From Bacteroidales bacterium UBA2198 (GTDB lineage: Bacteria; Bacteroidota; Bacteroidia; Bacteroidales; VadinHA17): a DNA stretch of 18,156 bases. Made by a program: the position numbers and the translations under genes. The notes below the pieces were generated by a model that was not told where the DNA came from, searched no databases, and worked only from the letters and a program-made list of their open reading frames with translations. Positions 1-7,164 of this stretch are shown here, one piece after another. How positions within the stretch are numbered: position 1 is the stretch's first letter; the number at the start of each line of letters is the position of its first letter. The stretch lies in NCBI GenBank assembly GCA_002328625.1, contig DCVC01000186.1:1317-19472 (forward strand). Direction: 5' to 3'.

Positions 1-2201
1 ATAATAAGTATCTCAGAACCCTGAGGTATCTCAAACTTATACTCCCCCTTGGTATTTGTAAGGTTTTCAGCAGCGGTATCCTTCACACGGATAGATGCAA
101 AGGGGATTGGTTGTCCGGCAGCATTTGTAATAACACCTTTTATCTCATTGGGATTAATACCTTTCTTAACTGATGCCTGATAATCCTGTACCCACTTAAG
201 ATTGCTCTTTGCAGCTGCATTCATAGGGTCAAGAGCAAGTATCCTTTCATATGCTTCAGCAGATTTTGCCAGAAATGCTAATTTCCCTTCAAGAGTTTTC
301 TCCAGACCTGCAGCCCTCGTTTCCAAGTTACCTAATCCGTTGTATCCCCTGATCTTATTATCTCTACTGTTTGGATCAAGCGAAATCATCCTGTTATAGT
401 AGTCTTTTGCCTTACTGTAATTGCCTGTTTCCATACTATAGTAACTAAGATATGTAAGTGCCTCCATCATATCCACTGAATTCTTTAATGAATCTTTACC
501 AGCGACATCAAGGACCTTTTCAAATTTGGGTTTGGCAAGTCCGAGCTTTGTGTCAGGGTCCATTTTGGAGTATGTACGGGCAATATAGGTGTAGGCAGGA
601 AGATAATCGGGAGATTTTTTTAATACAAGATTGAATATTGAGTCAGCTGATTTATACTTCTCCGCATTGTAATAAGCCCTTCCAATCTGCATGTAATCTG
701 GAATATTGTTCTCTTTTGCTGGATCTATCAGTTTGGCCCATGTCTTTGCTGCCCCCTCGAATCTTCTGTAGGTGTAGTAGCTGACAGCAACTTCATTTAA
801 TAGTGATCTTTCCTGCGCTGTATATGTTGTTGAATTAGGATATGTACGGTCAAAATTGAAAGTTTTTTCATATTCAACAAACGCCCTGTTTATTTCAACA
901 TCTGCTTTTTTTATCTCCGATTCAAGGTTGGTAATTTTTTTGGCGAGATCATCAAGGGTAACTTTATATTTTGCCCTGTCAGCAGCTGTTGTTGCTGTTG
1001 AGTATCTCGTTCTTTCTCTTTCAAGCTGGGGCTTTAAAGAATTAAGCTCATCAACCAGTTTCGGATAGTTCTGGTTCTTTTTAAGGAGAATCCTGGCCAT
1101 ATAATGATAGTCTTTCCTGATGATCCGTTCAGGTGCTACATTCTGAAAAAGAGTTTCCATATATTCAAGTGCCTTGTCATAATCAGCATTTTCTTTTTCA
1201 TAACTTGAATAACCTGCTATACGGTTCATATAGGTTCTCGATTTGTCAACAGCAAGAATTTCCTCAACATTTTTTATTACTTCATCATAGTCCCCTGCAT
1301 AGAACAAAGAGTTCACATACCTGGTTTTTGCAGGAATATTTCCTGCAGTAAGGTCGAGATATTTCTTGAAATTCTCTTTCGACTGCTCCAGTCTGCCTGC
1401 CCGCCAGTACAACTGACCAAGTTCCCTGTAAGCTGGTGCATAGTTTTCATTTAACTCTATTGCATCTTCAAAATAGGGAATTGCAGATTGAAGAGCCCGG
1501 CCCTTTGAATAAACATAACCAATTTTCATATTGGCTGTAGGGGATTTAGGATCAGCAAATTGAGCTAAATTATAATTCTTTATCGCATTTGACCCGTCAT
1601 TTACTAGCATATAAATATCTCCTGCAATCAGATATATGTCAGCATTTTTATTGTCAATCTTGATTGCTTCTCTTATCAGAGGAAGAGCGACAGCTGTGTC
1701 AACTGCTCCGTCTTTTATATATGATTCAGCTATTTTAGCCAGAGTGAATGCATATTCCCTTGCAGGAGGAGTTATTTTCTTTATTTTCTTGTAAGGTAAT
1801 AGAAAGCTCCTGGCCTTTGCTCTCATTTCAGCTGCTGTTTTATTATCACCAAGATAAAAGGCAATTTTTGCCAGTCCTACATAATTGAGAGGATCATTTG
1901 GATTTGCTTTAACCCCTTTCTGATAACTTTCTTTCGCATCCTTTGCTGCAACAGCTAACGAGTTGGAAATAGTGTCTGCAAAATAGTTAAGCAAATAGTT
2001 TTCCCCAAGATAAAAATAATTTCTGCTGTTTGAAGGTTCTTTGTTAACCAGTTCCTGAAGAATTACTTCTGCTTTATCATATTGCTCACTGTTTGTTAAC
2101 TGGATGGCTGAATTTAGATCCTGAGCCTCTATATTGATAACCAGTACTAATGAAAAGAAGCCTGCCAGTATAACAACCGGACTTAAAATTGAACGTTTCA
2201 T
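1..2201 (-). CDS. Secreted TPR protein with C-terminal carboxypeptidase-regulatory-like domain (3' end outside window)
   Basis: The reading frame stays open from ATG at 2201 to the window edge, 733 codons, and the C-terminus is missing. Residues 1-26 form a signal peptide (MKR, a hydrophobic core, probable cleavage after A26 in NIEA/QDL). Degenerate tetratricopeptide repeats follow, for example near residues 27-65, 183-275, 500-545 and 570-625, with typical positions such as YRELGQLYWRAGRLEQ. Residues about 375-440 are charged and heptad-like, a likely coiled coil between two TPR blocks. From about residue 688 the sequence (GVITNAAGQPIPFASIRV) matches the start of a carboxypeptidase D regulatory-like beta-sandwich, common in Bacteroidota envelope proteins. 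The protein is probably periplasmic or outer-membrane associated and a scaffold for protein contacts; no enzymatic motif is seen. It lies 84 nt downstream of the PstS-like gene on the same strand, probably as one operon. The partner is unknown. Confidence 0.85.
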   Translation of the reverse strand, partial: MKRSILSPVVILAGFFSLVLVINIEAQDLNSAIQLTNSEQYDKAEVILQELVNKEPSNSRNYFYLGENYLLNYFADTISNSLAVAAKDAKESYQKGVKANPNDPLNYVGLAKIAFYLGDNKTAAEMRAKARSFLLPYKKIKKITPPAREYAFTLAKIAESYIKDGAVDTAVALPLIREAIKIDNKNADIYLIAGDIYMLVNDGSNAIKNYNLAQFADPKSPTANMKIGYVYSKGRALQSAIPYFEDAIELNENYAPAYRELGQLYWRAGRLEQSKENFKKYLDLTAGNIPAKTRYVNSLFYAGDYDEVIKNVEEILAVDKSRTYMNRIAGYSSYEKENADYDKALEYMETLFQNVAPERIIRKDYHYMARILLKKNQNYPKLVDELNSLKPQLERERTRYSTATTAADRAKYKVTLDDLAKKITNLESEIKKADVEINRAFVEYEKTFNFDRTYPNSTTYTAQERSLLNEVAVSYYTYRRFEGAAKTWAKLIDPAKENNIPDYMQIGRAYYNAEKYKSADSIFNLVLKKSPDYLPAYTYIARTYSKMDPDTKLGLAKPKFEKVLDVAGKDSLKNSVDMMEALTYLSYYSMETGNYSKAKDYYNRMISLDPNSRDNKIRGYNGLGNLETRAAGLEKTLEGKLAFLAKSAEAYERILALDPMNAAAKSNLKWVQDYQASVKKGINPNEIKGVITNAAGQPIPFASIRVKDTAAENLTNTKGEYKFEIPQGSEILI

Positions 2202-2285
2202 AGCTTTTTTAGTTGATGTCTGTTATGTTATTACTTTATTTTGTTTCTTAATTTATTCTTAATCAGATTATTTATATCCTGATTT

Positions 2286-3320
2286 CTAATTTCTGATCTG
2301 AACAAGCCTGATTGGCATAGTAGCCGGTACCAATCCTGATTTCAGCACAATCCTTTGACCCTGTTCCGCGGTTGCCCATTGGATAAATCCCGATCCCAAT
2401 CCGTTAAAAGTCTCCCTTGAAATTAAATAGATTTCTCTTACAAAAGGATATGACCTGTCATAAATTGACCCCTGATAAGGGCGGTAAAAAGTGCCGTCAT
2501 TTACAAATTGCTGCGAAATCGCAAGAACATTTATCTTTTTTACAAAACTCATGCTTCTCGGGTCATCTTTGTCACTTATCCAGTTAATACTTATTATACC
2601 GAGAGCATCACGGTCTTTCGAGACAAAATCAATAACCTCAGAATTATTATTGACCGCATAAAAATTACTGCCAAGAGCATCTTTTATCTCAAAAAGCTCT
2701 TTAAAGTACCTTATATTACCCGACTTATTGTTGTCAAATATAACACTAATATCACCAAGCCTTGATCCAGGATTTATTTCTTTCCATTTTGTTATTCTGC
2801 CTAGAAAAATATCCCTGATTGTATTATATCTGATCAGGGTGTCGGGGTTTTCCCTGTTTGTGATCAATGCAAGGGCATCATATGCAAAAGTTACAGTCCG
2901 TGCAACAACCAATGTGTCACGAAGATAACGTATTTGATTCTCCGATAGTTTTCTGCTTGTGACCATCACTTTTACTGAGTCATTCATGAAATCATTTACA
3001 ACATCATACTCGGGCTTATATTCAGGTACGATAGTTGCATTTTGATATAGAGAAGTAAAAGTAAAGACCTCTGTATCAATAAGAGGCTGAAAAGATTCAT
3101 CAACTGCAATTTTAATATTACCTCGTGTGGGAGATTCCTGTAATTCAGGTCTGATTCCACTTCTGCATGAGACAGAAATTATCAATATTTGCAGAAAAAG
3201 AAATGTTGTAACCCTTTTTAATTCTATTTTTTGAAAGCTGTTCACAGCAATTAAAGACTGAGATAAATTATTTTGGAAGGCAATATTAATAAAATTTTGT
3301 ATAAATGTTGTTCTTTTCAT
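2286..3320 (-). CDS. PstS-like periplasmic substrate-binding lipoprotein
   Basis: The product resembles phosphate-binding PstS-type proteins (PBP-like fold). It shows IKIAVDESFQPLID at the start of lobe 1, TSRKLSENQ in the middle, DNNKSGNIRYFKELF (like the D-NSGT-RF region of PstS), LGIISINWISD, and YPFVREIYLISR near the end. C52 (SVSC) follows a hydrophobic stretch and looks like a lipidation site. ATG at 3320 leaves an unusually long 36-residue segment before that stretch. A GTG at 3245 would place the cysteine at residue 27 with a normal lipoprotein signal, so the true start is uncertain. No pstC, pstA or pstB is next to it; it precedes a TPR protein and follows a small membrane protein. 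I recall such PstS-like genes in exbBD-tonB-pstS-TPR clusters of Bacteroidota, where the role need not be phosphate import. Ligand unknown. Confidence 0.8.
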   Translation of the reverse strand: MKRTTFIQNFINIAFQNNLSQSLIAVNSFQKIELKRVTTFLFLQILIISVSCRSGIRPELQESPTRGNIKIAVDESFQPLIDTEVFTFTSLYQNATIVPEYKPEYDVVNDFMNDSVKVMVTSRKLSENQIRYLRDTLVVARTVTFAYDALALITNRENPDTLIRYNTIRDIFLGRITKWKEINPGSRLGDISVIFDNNKSGNIRYFKELFEIKDALGSNFYAVNNNSEVIDFVSKDRDALGIISINWISDKDDPRSMSFVKKINVLAISQQFVNDGTFYRPYQGSIYDRSYPFVREIYLISRETFNGLGSGFIQWATAEQGQRIVLKSGLVPATMPIRLVQIRN

Positions 3321-3336
3321 ATTCTTAATTAAATGT

Positions 3337-3371
3337 CAAAGATAAAATATTTACTAATTGCAAACCGCAAA
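3337..3371 (-). promoter_or_regulatory. Putative Bacteroidota-type promoter for the PstS-like gene
   Basis: On the minus strand TATCTTTG (3337-3344) matches the TAnnTTTG -7 element exactly. Two TTTG copies lie upstream, at 3361-3364 and 3368-3371. Counted from TTG, their spacings are 16 and 23 nt, and the second falls within the usual 17-23 range. Transcription would start about 10-12 nt before ATG 3320, or about 85 nt before the alternative GTG 3245. Confidence 0.5.
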
Positions 3372-3442
3372 GTACATGCCAATAGGTTATTTAAGGTGAG
3401 AATATTATCCTTCTTTCTTGTAACTATGCAATCATAAGAAAA

Positions 3443-3676
3443 TCAATTATCATCATCCTTATCTGCAGTAAAGAAAACTTCGACAATCTTTACATATGCT
3501 CTGTATGCCCTGTATAAACCGTAAAATATAAATGAGATTCCCAATATAACCAGTGCTGATTTGTCAAGGGAACTTTCAAAAAAGAAAGCAACGTAAATAC
3601 CTATTCCAAGATAGAAAAACACCATGAATACACTGAAAACAGCTGCAAACTGATCCATTATTTTATTCTGCCCCAT
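3443..3676 (-). CDS. Small two-helix inner-membrane protein, unknown function
   Basis: A 77-residue protein if translation starts at ATG 3676 (MGQNKIMDQF). An upstream extension to 3721 would need a TTG start and adds unconvincing sequence. A further ATG at 3658 is also possible. There are two hydrophobic segments: roughly residues 9-33, ending before FFESSLDK, and residues 39-56 (ALVILGISFIFYGLYR). A basic, aromatic stretch RAYRAYVKIVEVFF and an acidic tail (KDDDN) follow. It lies 66 nt after queA and about 120 nt before the PstS-like gene, which has its own promoter. I recall similar short membrane proteins beside PstS/TPR genes in Bacteroidota but cannot name the family. A structural or accessory role for the neighbouring envelope module is inference. 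Confidence 0.65.
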   Translation of the reverse strand: MGQNKIMDQFAAVFSVFMVFFYLGIGIYVAFFFESSLDKSALVILGISFIFYGLYRAYRAYVKIVEVFFTADKDDDN

Positions 3677-3786
3677 ATCAGAAATTTTTGAGTAGCAAAT
3701 AAACAAATAATCATCGTACAAACAAAAAAATCAAGTAGTTTATTGTAAATCTATATCTTAATATCTAATTAATTTCTGATTCATAT

Positions 3787-4992
3787 TTATAAAAGCAAAC
3801 AACTATCTCCATAGCTCAAAAACCTGAAATCATTCTCAAGTGCATATTTATATATTGTTTTCCATTTGGGACCAACCCTGGCTGATATAAGCAGAAGCAG
3901 CGTGCTTCTGGGTAGATGGAAATTTGTTATTAATCCAGCGGCCATTTTGAATTTATACCCGGGAACAATGATCATTGCTGTTGAACTTTGCAAAAAAGAG
4001 ATGCTTCTATTCTCCATAAAATTTAAAAGGGCCTCAAGAGATTCATCGACAGGTACATGGTTGTCTGATTCATATGGTTCCCACTGACCAACATTAATGT
4101 CTTTTTCAGTAATGGAAGGGTTTTTGAGGATTTTAACTCCGTTCCAGTACAGGCTTTCAATCGTTCTGACCGCAGTTGTTCCAACAGTTATTATTCTTCC
4201 GCGATTTTCAACGAGGTTTCTTATAACGCCTCTGCTGACAGAATAGTATTCTCTATGCATATTATGCTTTGAGATGTCTCTTGTTCTGACCGGCTGGAAT
4301 GTACCTGCTCCTATGTGAAGGGTGACCTCAGTTTTTTTGATGCCTTTTTTCTCAAGTTTTCTAAAAACCTCTTCTGAAAAATGCAATCCGGCTGTAGGGG
4401 CGGCTACCGATCCGCTAATTCTTGAGTAAACAGTCTGATATCGTTGATAATCATTAGCTTCGTCTTCTCTTTCAATATAAGGAGGTAGCGGGACATGACC
4501 TGCTGATTCAAGCACTTCACTGAATGTTAAATCATTTTTGTTCCAACCAAACCTTATAAACCAGGCTTCGCCTTCGGAATAAAGTTTCTCTGCATTTAAT
4601 TTATAAACCAGATCGTGATAACTGAACTGCGTACTTAACACACCATTTTTCCATTTTTTAATGTTTCCGACTAAACATTTCCATACAACAGGGTCCTTTG
4701 AGCTGAGTGACAATTCATACTCTGAGGGCTGACAAGGTTCAAGGCAAAATAATTCAATTCCGGCACCGGTTTCCTTTTTAAAAAGCAGCCTTGCCTTTAT
4801 TACTCGGGTATTGTTAAATACAAGGAGCGAATCTGTGGGGATATGCTCATCAATGTTTTTAAAAATGTCGCAACTGATCTTTTCCCCCAGGTAAACAAGA
4901 AGACGTGAAGCGTCCCTTTCTTCCAGCGGATATTGTGCTATTCTTTCCTCAGGGAGATTATACTCATAATCCTTAATGTTTATTTTAATCAT
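3787..4992 (-). CDS. queA: S-adenosylmethionine:tRNA ribosyltransferase-isomerase QueA (long form)
   Basis: This cytoplasmic enzyme transfers and isomerises the ribosyl group of S-adenosylmethionine onto preQ1 at tRNA wobble position 34, giving epoxyqueuosine. Family motifs are in order: YNLPEERIAQYPLEERDASRLL at the N-terminus (quoted 22 residues broken here as YNLPEERIAQ then YPLEERDASRLL), LLVFNNTRVIKARL, SGSVAAPTAGLHF, HIGAGTFQPVR, MHREYY, VGTTAVRTIES, PGYKFK, GLITNFHLPRSTLL and RFLSYGDSCLL at the C-terminus. At 401 residues it is longer than the roughly 350 of E. coli QueA; about 40 extra residues lie between residues 280 and 338, before PGYKFK. ATG 4992 is preceded by an AAAGGAA stretch at ribosome-binding distance. 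It diverges from rnpB. No preQ1 riboswitch was recognised in its leader. Bacteroidota often carry more than one queA-like gene, so a second copy elsewhere is possible. Confidence 0.93.
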   Translation of the reverse strand: MIKINIKDYEYNLPEERIAQYPLEERDASRLLVYLGEKISCDIFKNIDEHIPTDSLLVFNNTRVIKARLLFKKETGAGIELFCLEPCQPSEYELSLSSKDPVVWKCLVGNIKKWKNGVLSTQFSYHDLVYKLNAEKLYSEGEAWFIRFGWNKNDLTFSEVLESAGHVPLPPYIEREDEANDYQRYQTVYSRISGSVAAPTAGLHFSEEVFRKLEKKGIKKTEVTLHIGAGTFQPVRTRDISKHNMHREYYSVSRGVIRNLVENRGRIITVGTTAVRTIESLYWNGVKILKNPSITEKDINVGQWEPYESDNHVPVDESLEALLNFMENRSISFLQSSTAMIIVPGYKFKMAAGLITNFHLPRSTLLLLISARVGPKWKTIYKYALENDFRFLSYGDSCLLL

Positions 4993-5111
4993 CGTGTTCC
5001 TTTATATGTCATATTTATGATAATATGCTTAATATTAAACTGTTACACAACCTGCCCCAGGCCAACGGGTATCACACTTCGGACTTCGAGTGTACAAAAC
5101 TAACTAAATTA

Positions 5112-5141
5112 ACAGTTTATTCTCAATTTTTTGTATCTTTG
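5112..5141 (+). promoter_or_regulatory. Promoter of rnpB
   Basis: TATCTTTG at 5134-5141 is an exact TAnnTTTG -7 element. Upstream, around 5115-5119, only a weak GTTTA resembles the -33 TTTG box. The 5' strand of the terminal RNase P RNA helix begins at 5146, a few nucleotides downstream, as expected for a start site. Confidence 0.65.
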
Positions 5142-5145
5142 TATC

Positions 5146-5515
5146 GCAGGTGGCCGTTCCATCGTGACGCCTATGGCGTTAAGGAAAGTCCGGACAACGC
5201 AGAGCACCATACTTTCTAACTGAAAGATATCCGTGAGGGTATAGTAGTGTAACAGAAAATAACCATCCCGCCTAGCGGGATAAGGGTGAAAAGGTGAGGT
5301 AAGAGCTCACCGGTATTGATGGTGACATCAGTAGCCGTACACCTTATGGGTTGAAAGACCATGTATACCGGCGCCAAGGATTGCTCGTCCAATGCCGGGG
5401 GGTGGGTCGTATGAGCCCTGTAGCAATACAGGACCAAGATAAATGATGGAAACTGGGTTTAACTTCTTTCGCAGATAACTGATCCGGCACAGAATCCGGC
5501 TTACAGGTCACCTGC
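5146..5515 (+). ncRNA. rnpB: RNase P RNA, bacterial type A
   Basis: This is the catalytic RNA that removes 5' leaders from precursor tRNAs, working with the RnpA protein. The universally conserved core is visible: GGAAAGTCCGG at 5183-5193, ACAGAAAAT at 5252-5260, GGTAAGAGCTCACCGG at about 5299-5313, and AGAATCCGGCTTAC at 5491-5504, which closes the P4 pseudoknot with the first block. The ends are set by helix P1: GCAGGTGGCC (5146-5155) pairs with GGTCACCTGC (5506-5515), ten pairs with one G-U. The size of about 370 nt is normal. The strong -7 element ends five bases upstream of P1. The gene is on the strand opposite to its neighbours and converges on the LolA-like gene, whose stop codon lies only about 20 nt past the RNA end. 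Exact ends may differ by a few bases. Confidence 0.96.
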
Positions 5516-5535
5516 ATTTATAAACAATGCAATAA

Positions 5536-6240
5536 TTATTTGATTTTAAATACACTGTCATCAATAGGAACGTTCACTTCAATAAGGTCGAAAGTGATAT
5601 CTCCTGATTCCATTCCATTAGCTGATGTCGTTGTCTTCTTAGGCATAACTACCCCATTAATGTCAACATAATCGGAAGGATATGTTTCAACATTTAAAGT
5701 GGTTCCCATCTGGTTGACTTTAGTTGTTGTCTTTACAAGATAAAAGGACTCTTTGTCAATCAACATATAAACAGGATCCATTCCTTCAGGTGTTGCTTTC
5801 AGCTTATATGCCGGTTTCCCCTTAACATTTTCTTCTCCTTCCAGGGTTAGTTTCCCGTTTTTAAAATATTTAATCAATTCATTACTGAAAGCATTATTGT
5901 TCTGAACCTGTTTTAGCTGGTCCCCTGTTAATTCTACCGGATCACTTGAACCCATAAGAGGATTAACCATATATCCTTTTTCTCCGTCAAAGACCTGTAT
6001 AATTTCCTGTCCACCAAAACTGATAACAGCCTTTACTTTATTTGGATTTTTCATATACAACGTAATTGGCATTACCTGTCCCATCTGGGAAACTTTGCCG
6101 GTGATCTTAATGGTCGATATGCTTGCAAGCTGATCAACTTTTTGAGCAGCTGCATATTTATTTACTATCTCATCAAGAGATTGAGCATTTATGACAAAAA
6201 CTGCAACCAGCCCTGTCACCAGAAAGAATAGTCTTTTCAT
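5536..6240 (-). CDS. LolA-like secreted protein (outer-membrane lipoprotein-sorting family)
   Basis: A 234-residue protein with a clear signal peptide: MKRLFFLVTGLVAVFVINA, probable cleavage after A19. The mature part has alternating short strands, including ITLYMKNPNKVKAVISFGGQ, QVFDGEKGYMVNP, KPAYKLKATPEG, PVYMLIDKESFYLVKTT and SVFKIK at the end. This is the pattern of LolA/LolB-like half-barrel proteins of Bacteroidota, usually annotated as outer membrane lipoprotein-sorting proteins. It would act in the periplasm, binding a lipid or lipoprotein. Whether it is the true LolA or a paralogue cannot be told from sequence alone. It begins 23 nt after kdsA and probably shares its transcript, which links it to outer-membrane assembly. 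It converges on rnpB without an obvious terminator between them. Confidence 0.75.
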   Translation of the reverse strand: MKRLFFLVTGLVAVFVINAQSLDEIVNKYAAAQKVDQLASISTIKITGKVSQMGQVMPITLYMKNPNKVKAVISFGGQEIIQVFDGEKGYMVNPLMGSSDPVELTGDQLKQVQNNNAFSNELIKYFKNGKLTLEGEENVKGKPAYKLKATPEGMDPVYMLIDKESFYLVKTTTKVNQMGTTLNVETYPSDYVDINGVVMPKKTTTSANGMESGDITFDLIEVNVPIDDSVFKIK

Positions 6241-6263
6241 AAGATTTTTTTTAAATAGATTTG

Positions 6264-7097
6264 TTAATTATTAAATGAATTAATGGTTTTCCGTATTGCA
6301 ACTAGTTTTTTTATAAGATCATCAAGCTCCGAAAGCTTAAGCATATTTGCTCCGTCCGATTTTGCTGCGGCCGGATCTGGATGTGTCTCTATGAAGATAC
6401 CGTCAGCTCCGACACTTACAGCTGCTTTTGCGATTGTCTCAATCATTTGCGGGTTACCGCCTGACACACCGTCTTCACGGTTTGGCTGCTGAAGTGAGTG
6501 TGTAATATCCATGATAACGGGTACACCCATTTTCTTCATGATGGGAATATTCCTGAAATCAACAACTATGTCCTGATACCCGAACATATTACCTCTGTCG
6601 GTCAGTAAAATCTTATTGTTCCCGGCTCCTCTGACCTTTTCAACAGCATGCTTCATGGAAGCCCCCGACTGAAACTGCCCCTTCTTTATGTTAACCCATT
6701 TACCTGTTTTAGCGGCTGCAACCAGCAGATCAGTCTGCCTGCATAAAAACGCCGGTATCTGCAGTACGTCAACATAGTGAGCTGCAAGTGGTGCCTCTTC
6801 GGGATTATGAATATCAGTAATTAATGGTATTGAGAGCTTGCCACGAACTTCAGCAAGTATTTCGAGAGCTTTTAAGTCGCCTATTCCGGAAAATGAATCA
6901 GCTCTTGACCTGTTTGCTTTCCTGTAAGATGATTTAAAAATGCAAGGAAGATGATATTTTTCAGACAACCGAACGATCTCCTCGGCTGTATCGAAAACGA
7001 TCTCCTCGTTTTCCACAACACATGGACCGGCGATAAGGAGAAAATTATCTTCCGCAGCGAATTTCAATAAGGGAATACCCAATGCAGCTTTAATCAT
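6264..7097 (-). CDS. kdsA: 3-deoxy-8-phosphooctulonate synthase, metal-dependent class
   Basis: The enzyme condenses phosphoenolpyruvate with arabinose 5-phosphate to Kdo 8-phosphate, the committed step to the Kdo of lipopolysaccharide, in the cytoplasm. The 277-residue product has the family landmarks IAGPCVVE, FKSSYRKANRS, LITDIHNPEEA, QIPAFLCRQTDLL, VNIKKGQFQ, LTDRGNMFGY and FIETHPDP. C26, H200, E237 and D248 correspond, with a constant offset of 15, to the metal ligands C11, H185, E222 and D233 I recall for Aquifex aeolicus KdsA; E. coli has Asn at the first position. This places it in the metal-dependent class. I chose ATG 7097. The longer frame to 7133 would need a TTG start that is itself part of the promoter. 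The next gene, LolA-like, follows after 23 nt. Confidence 0.95.
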   Translation of the reverse strand: MIKAALGIPLLKFAAEDNFLLIAGPCVVENEEIVFDTAEEIVRLSEKYHLPCIFKSSYRKANRSRADSFSGIGDLKALEILAEVRGKLSIPLITDIHNPEEAPLAAHYVDVLQIPAFLCRQTDLLVAAAKTGKWVNIKKGQFQSGASMKHAVEKVRGAGNNKILLTDRGNMFGYQDIVVDFRNIPIMKKMGVPVIMDITHSLQQPNREDGVSGGNPQMIETIAKAAVSVGADGIFIETHPDPAAAKSDGANMLKLSELDDLIKKLVAIRKTINSFNN

Positions 7098-7104
7098 AGG
7101 AAAA

Positions 7105-7133
7105 CAAAGATAAAAAATAAAAATCAGCAACAA
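7105..7133 (-). promoter_or_regulatory. Promoter of kdsA, almost abutting the start codon
   Basis: On the minus strand TATCTTTG (7105-7112) is an exact TAnnTTTG element. TTG at 7131-7133 lies 18 nt upstream, a normal spacing. Only 7 nt separate the -7 element from ATG 7097, so the kdsA transcript should have a very short or no leader. The promoter sits in the 67-nt gap after rarA. Confidence 0.6.
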
Positions 7134-7164
7134 GCAACTGGCAAAAGCAACTTGAGCCTATTAG

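Noticed and set aside
2261..2284. Inverted repeat AATCAG/CTGATT between the PstS-like and TPR genes
   Set aside because: Six A/T-rich pairs with a 12-nt loop and no T-run; too weak for a terminator.
4993..5145. Possible preQ1 riboswitch or tRNA in the queA/rnpB spacer
   Set aside because: No preQ1 aptamer pattern, no T-loop or acceptor stem could be found on either strand.
7098..7133. Longer kdsA reading frame beginning at 7133
   Set aside because: It needs a TTG start that coincides with the upstream promoter element, and the added residues do not belong to the KdsA family.
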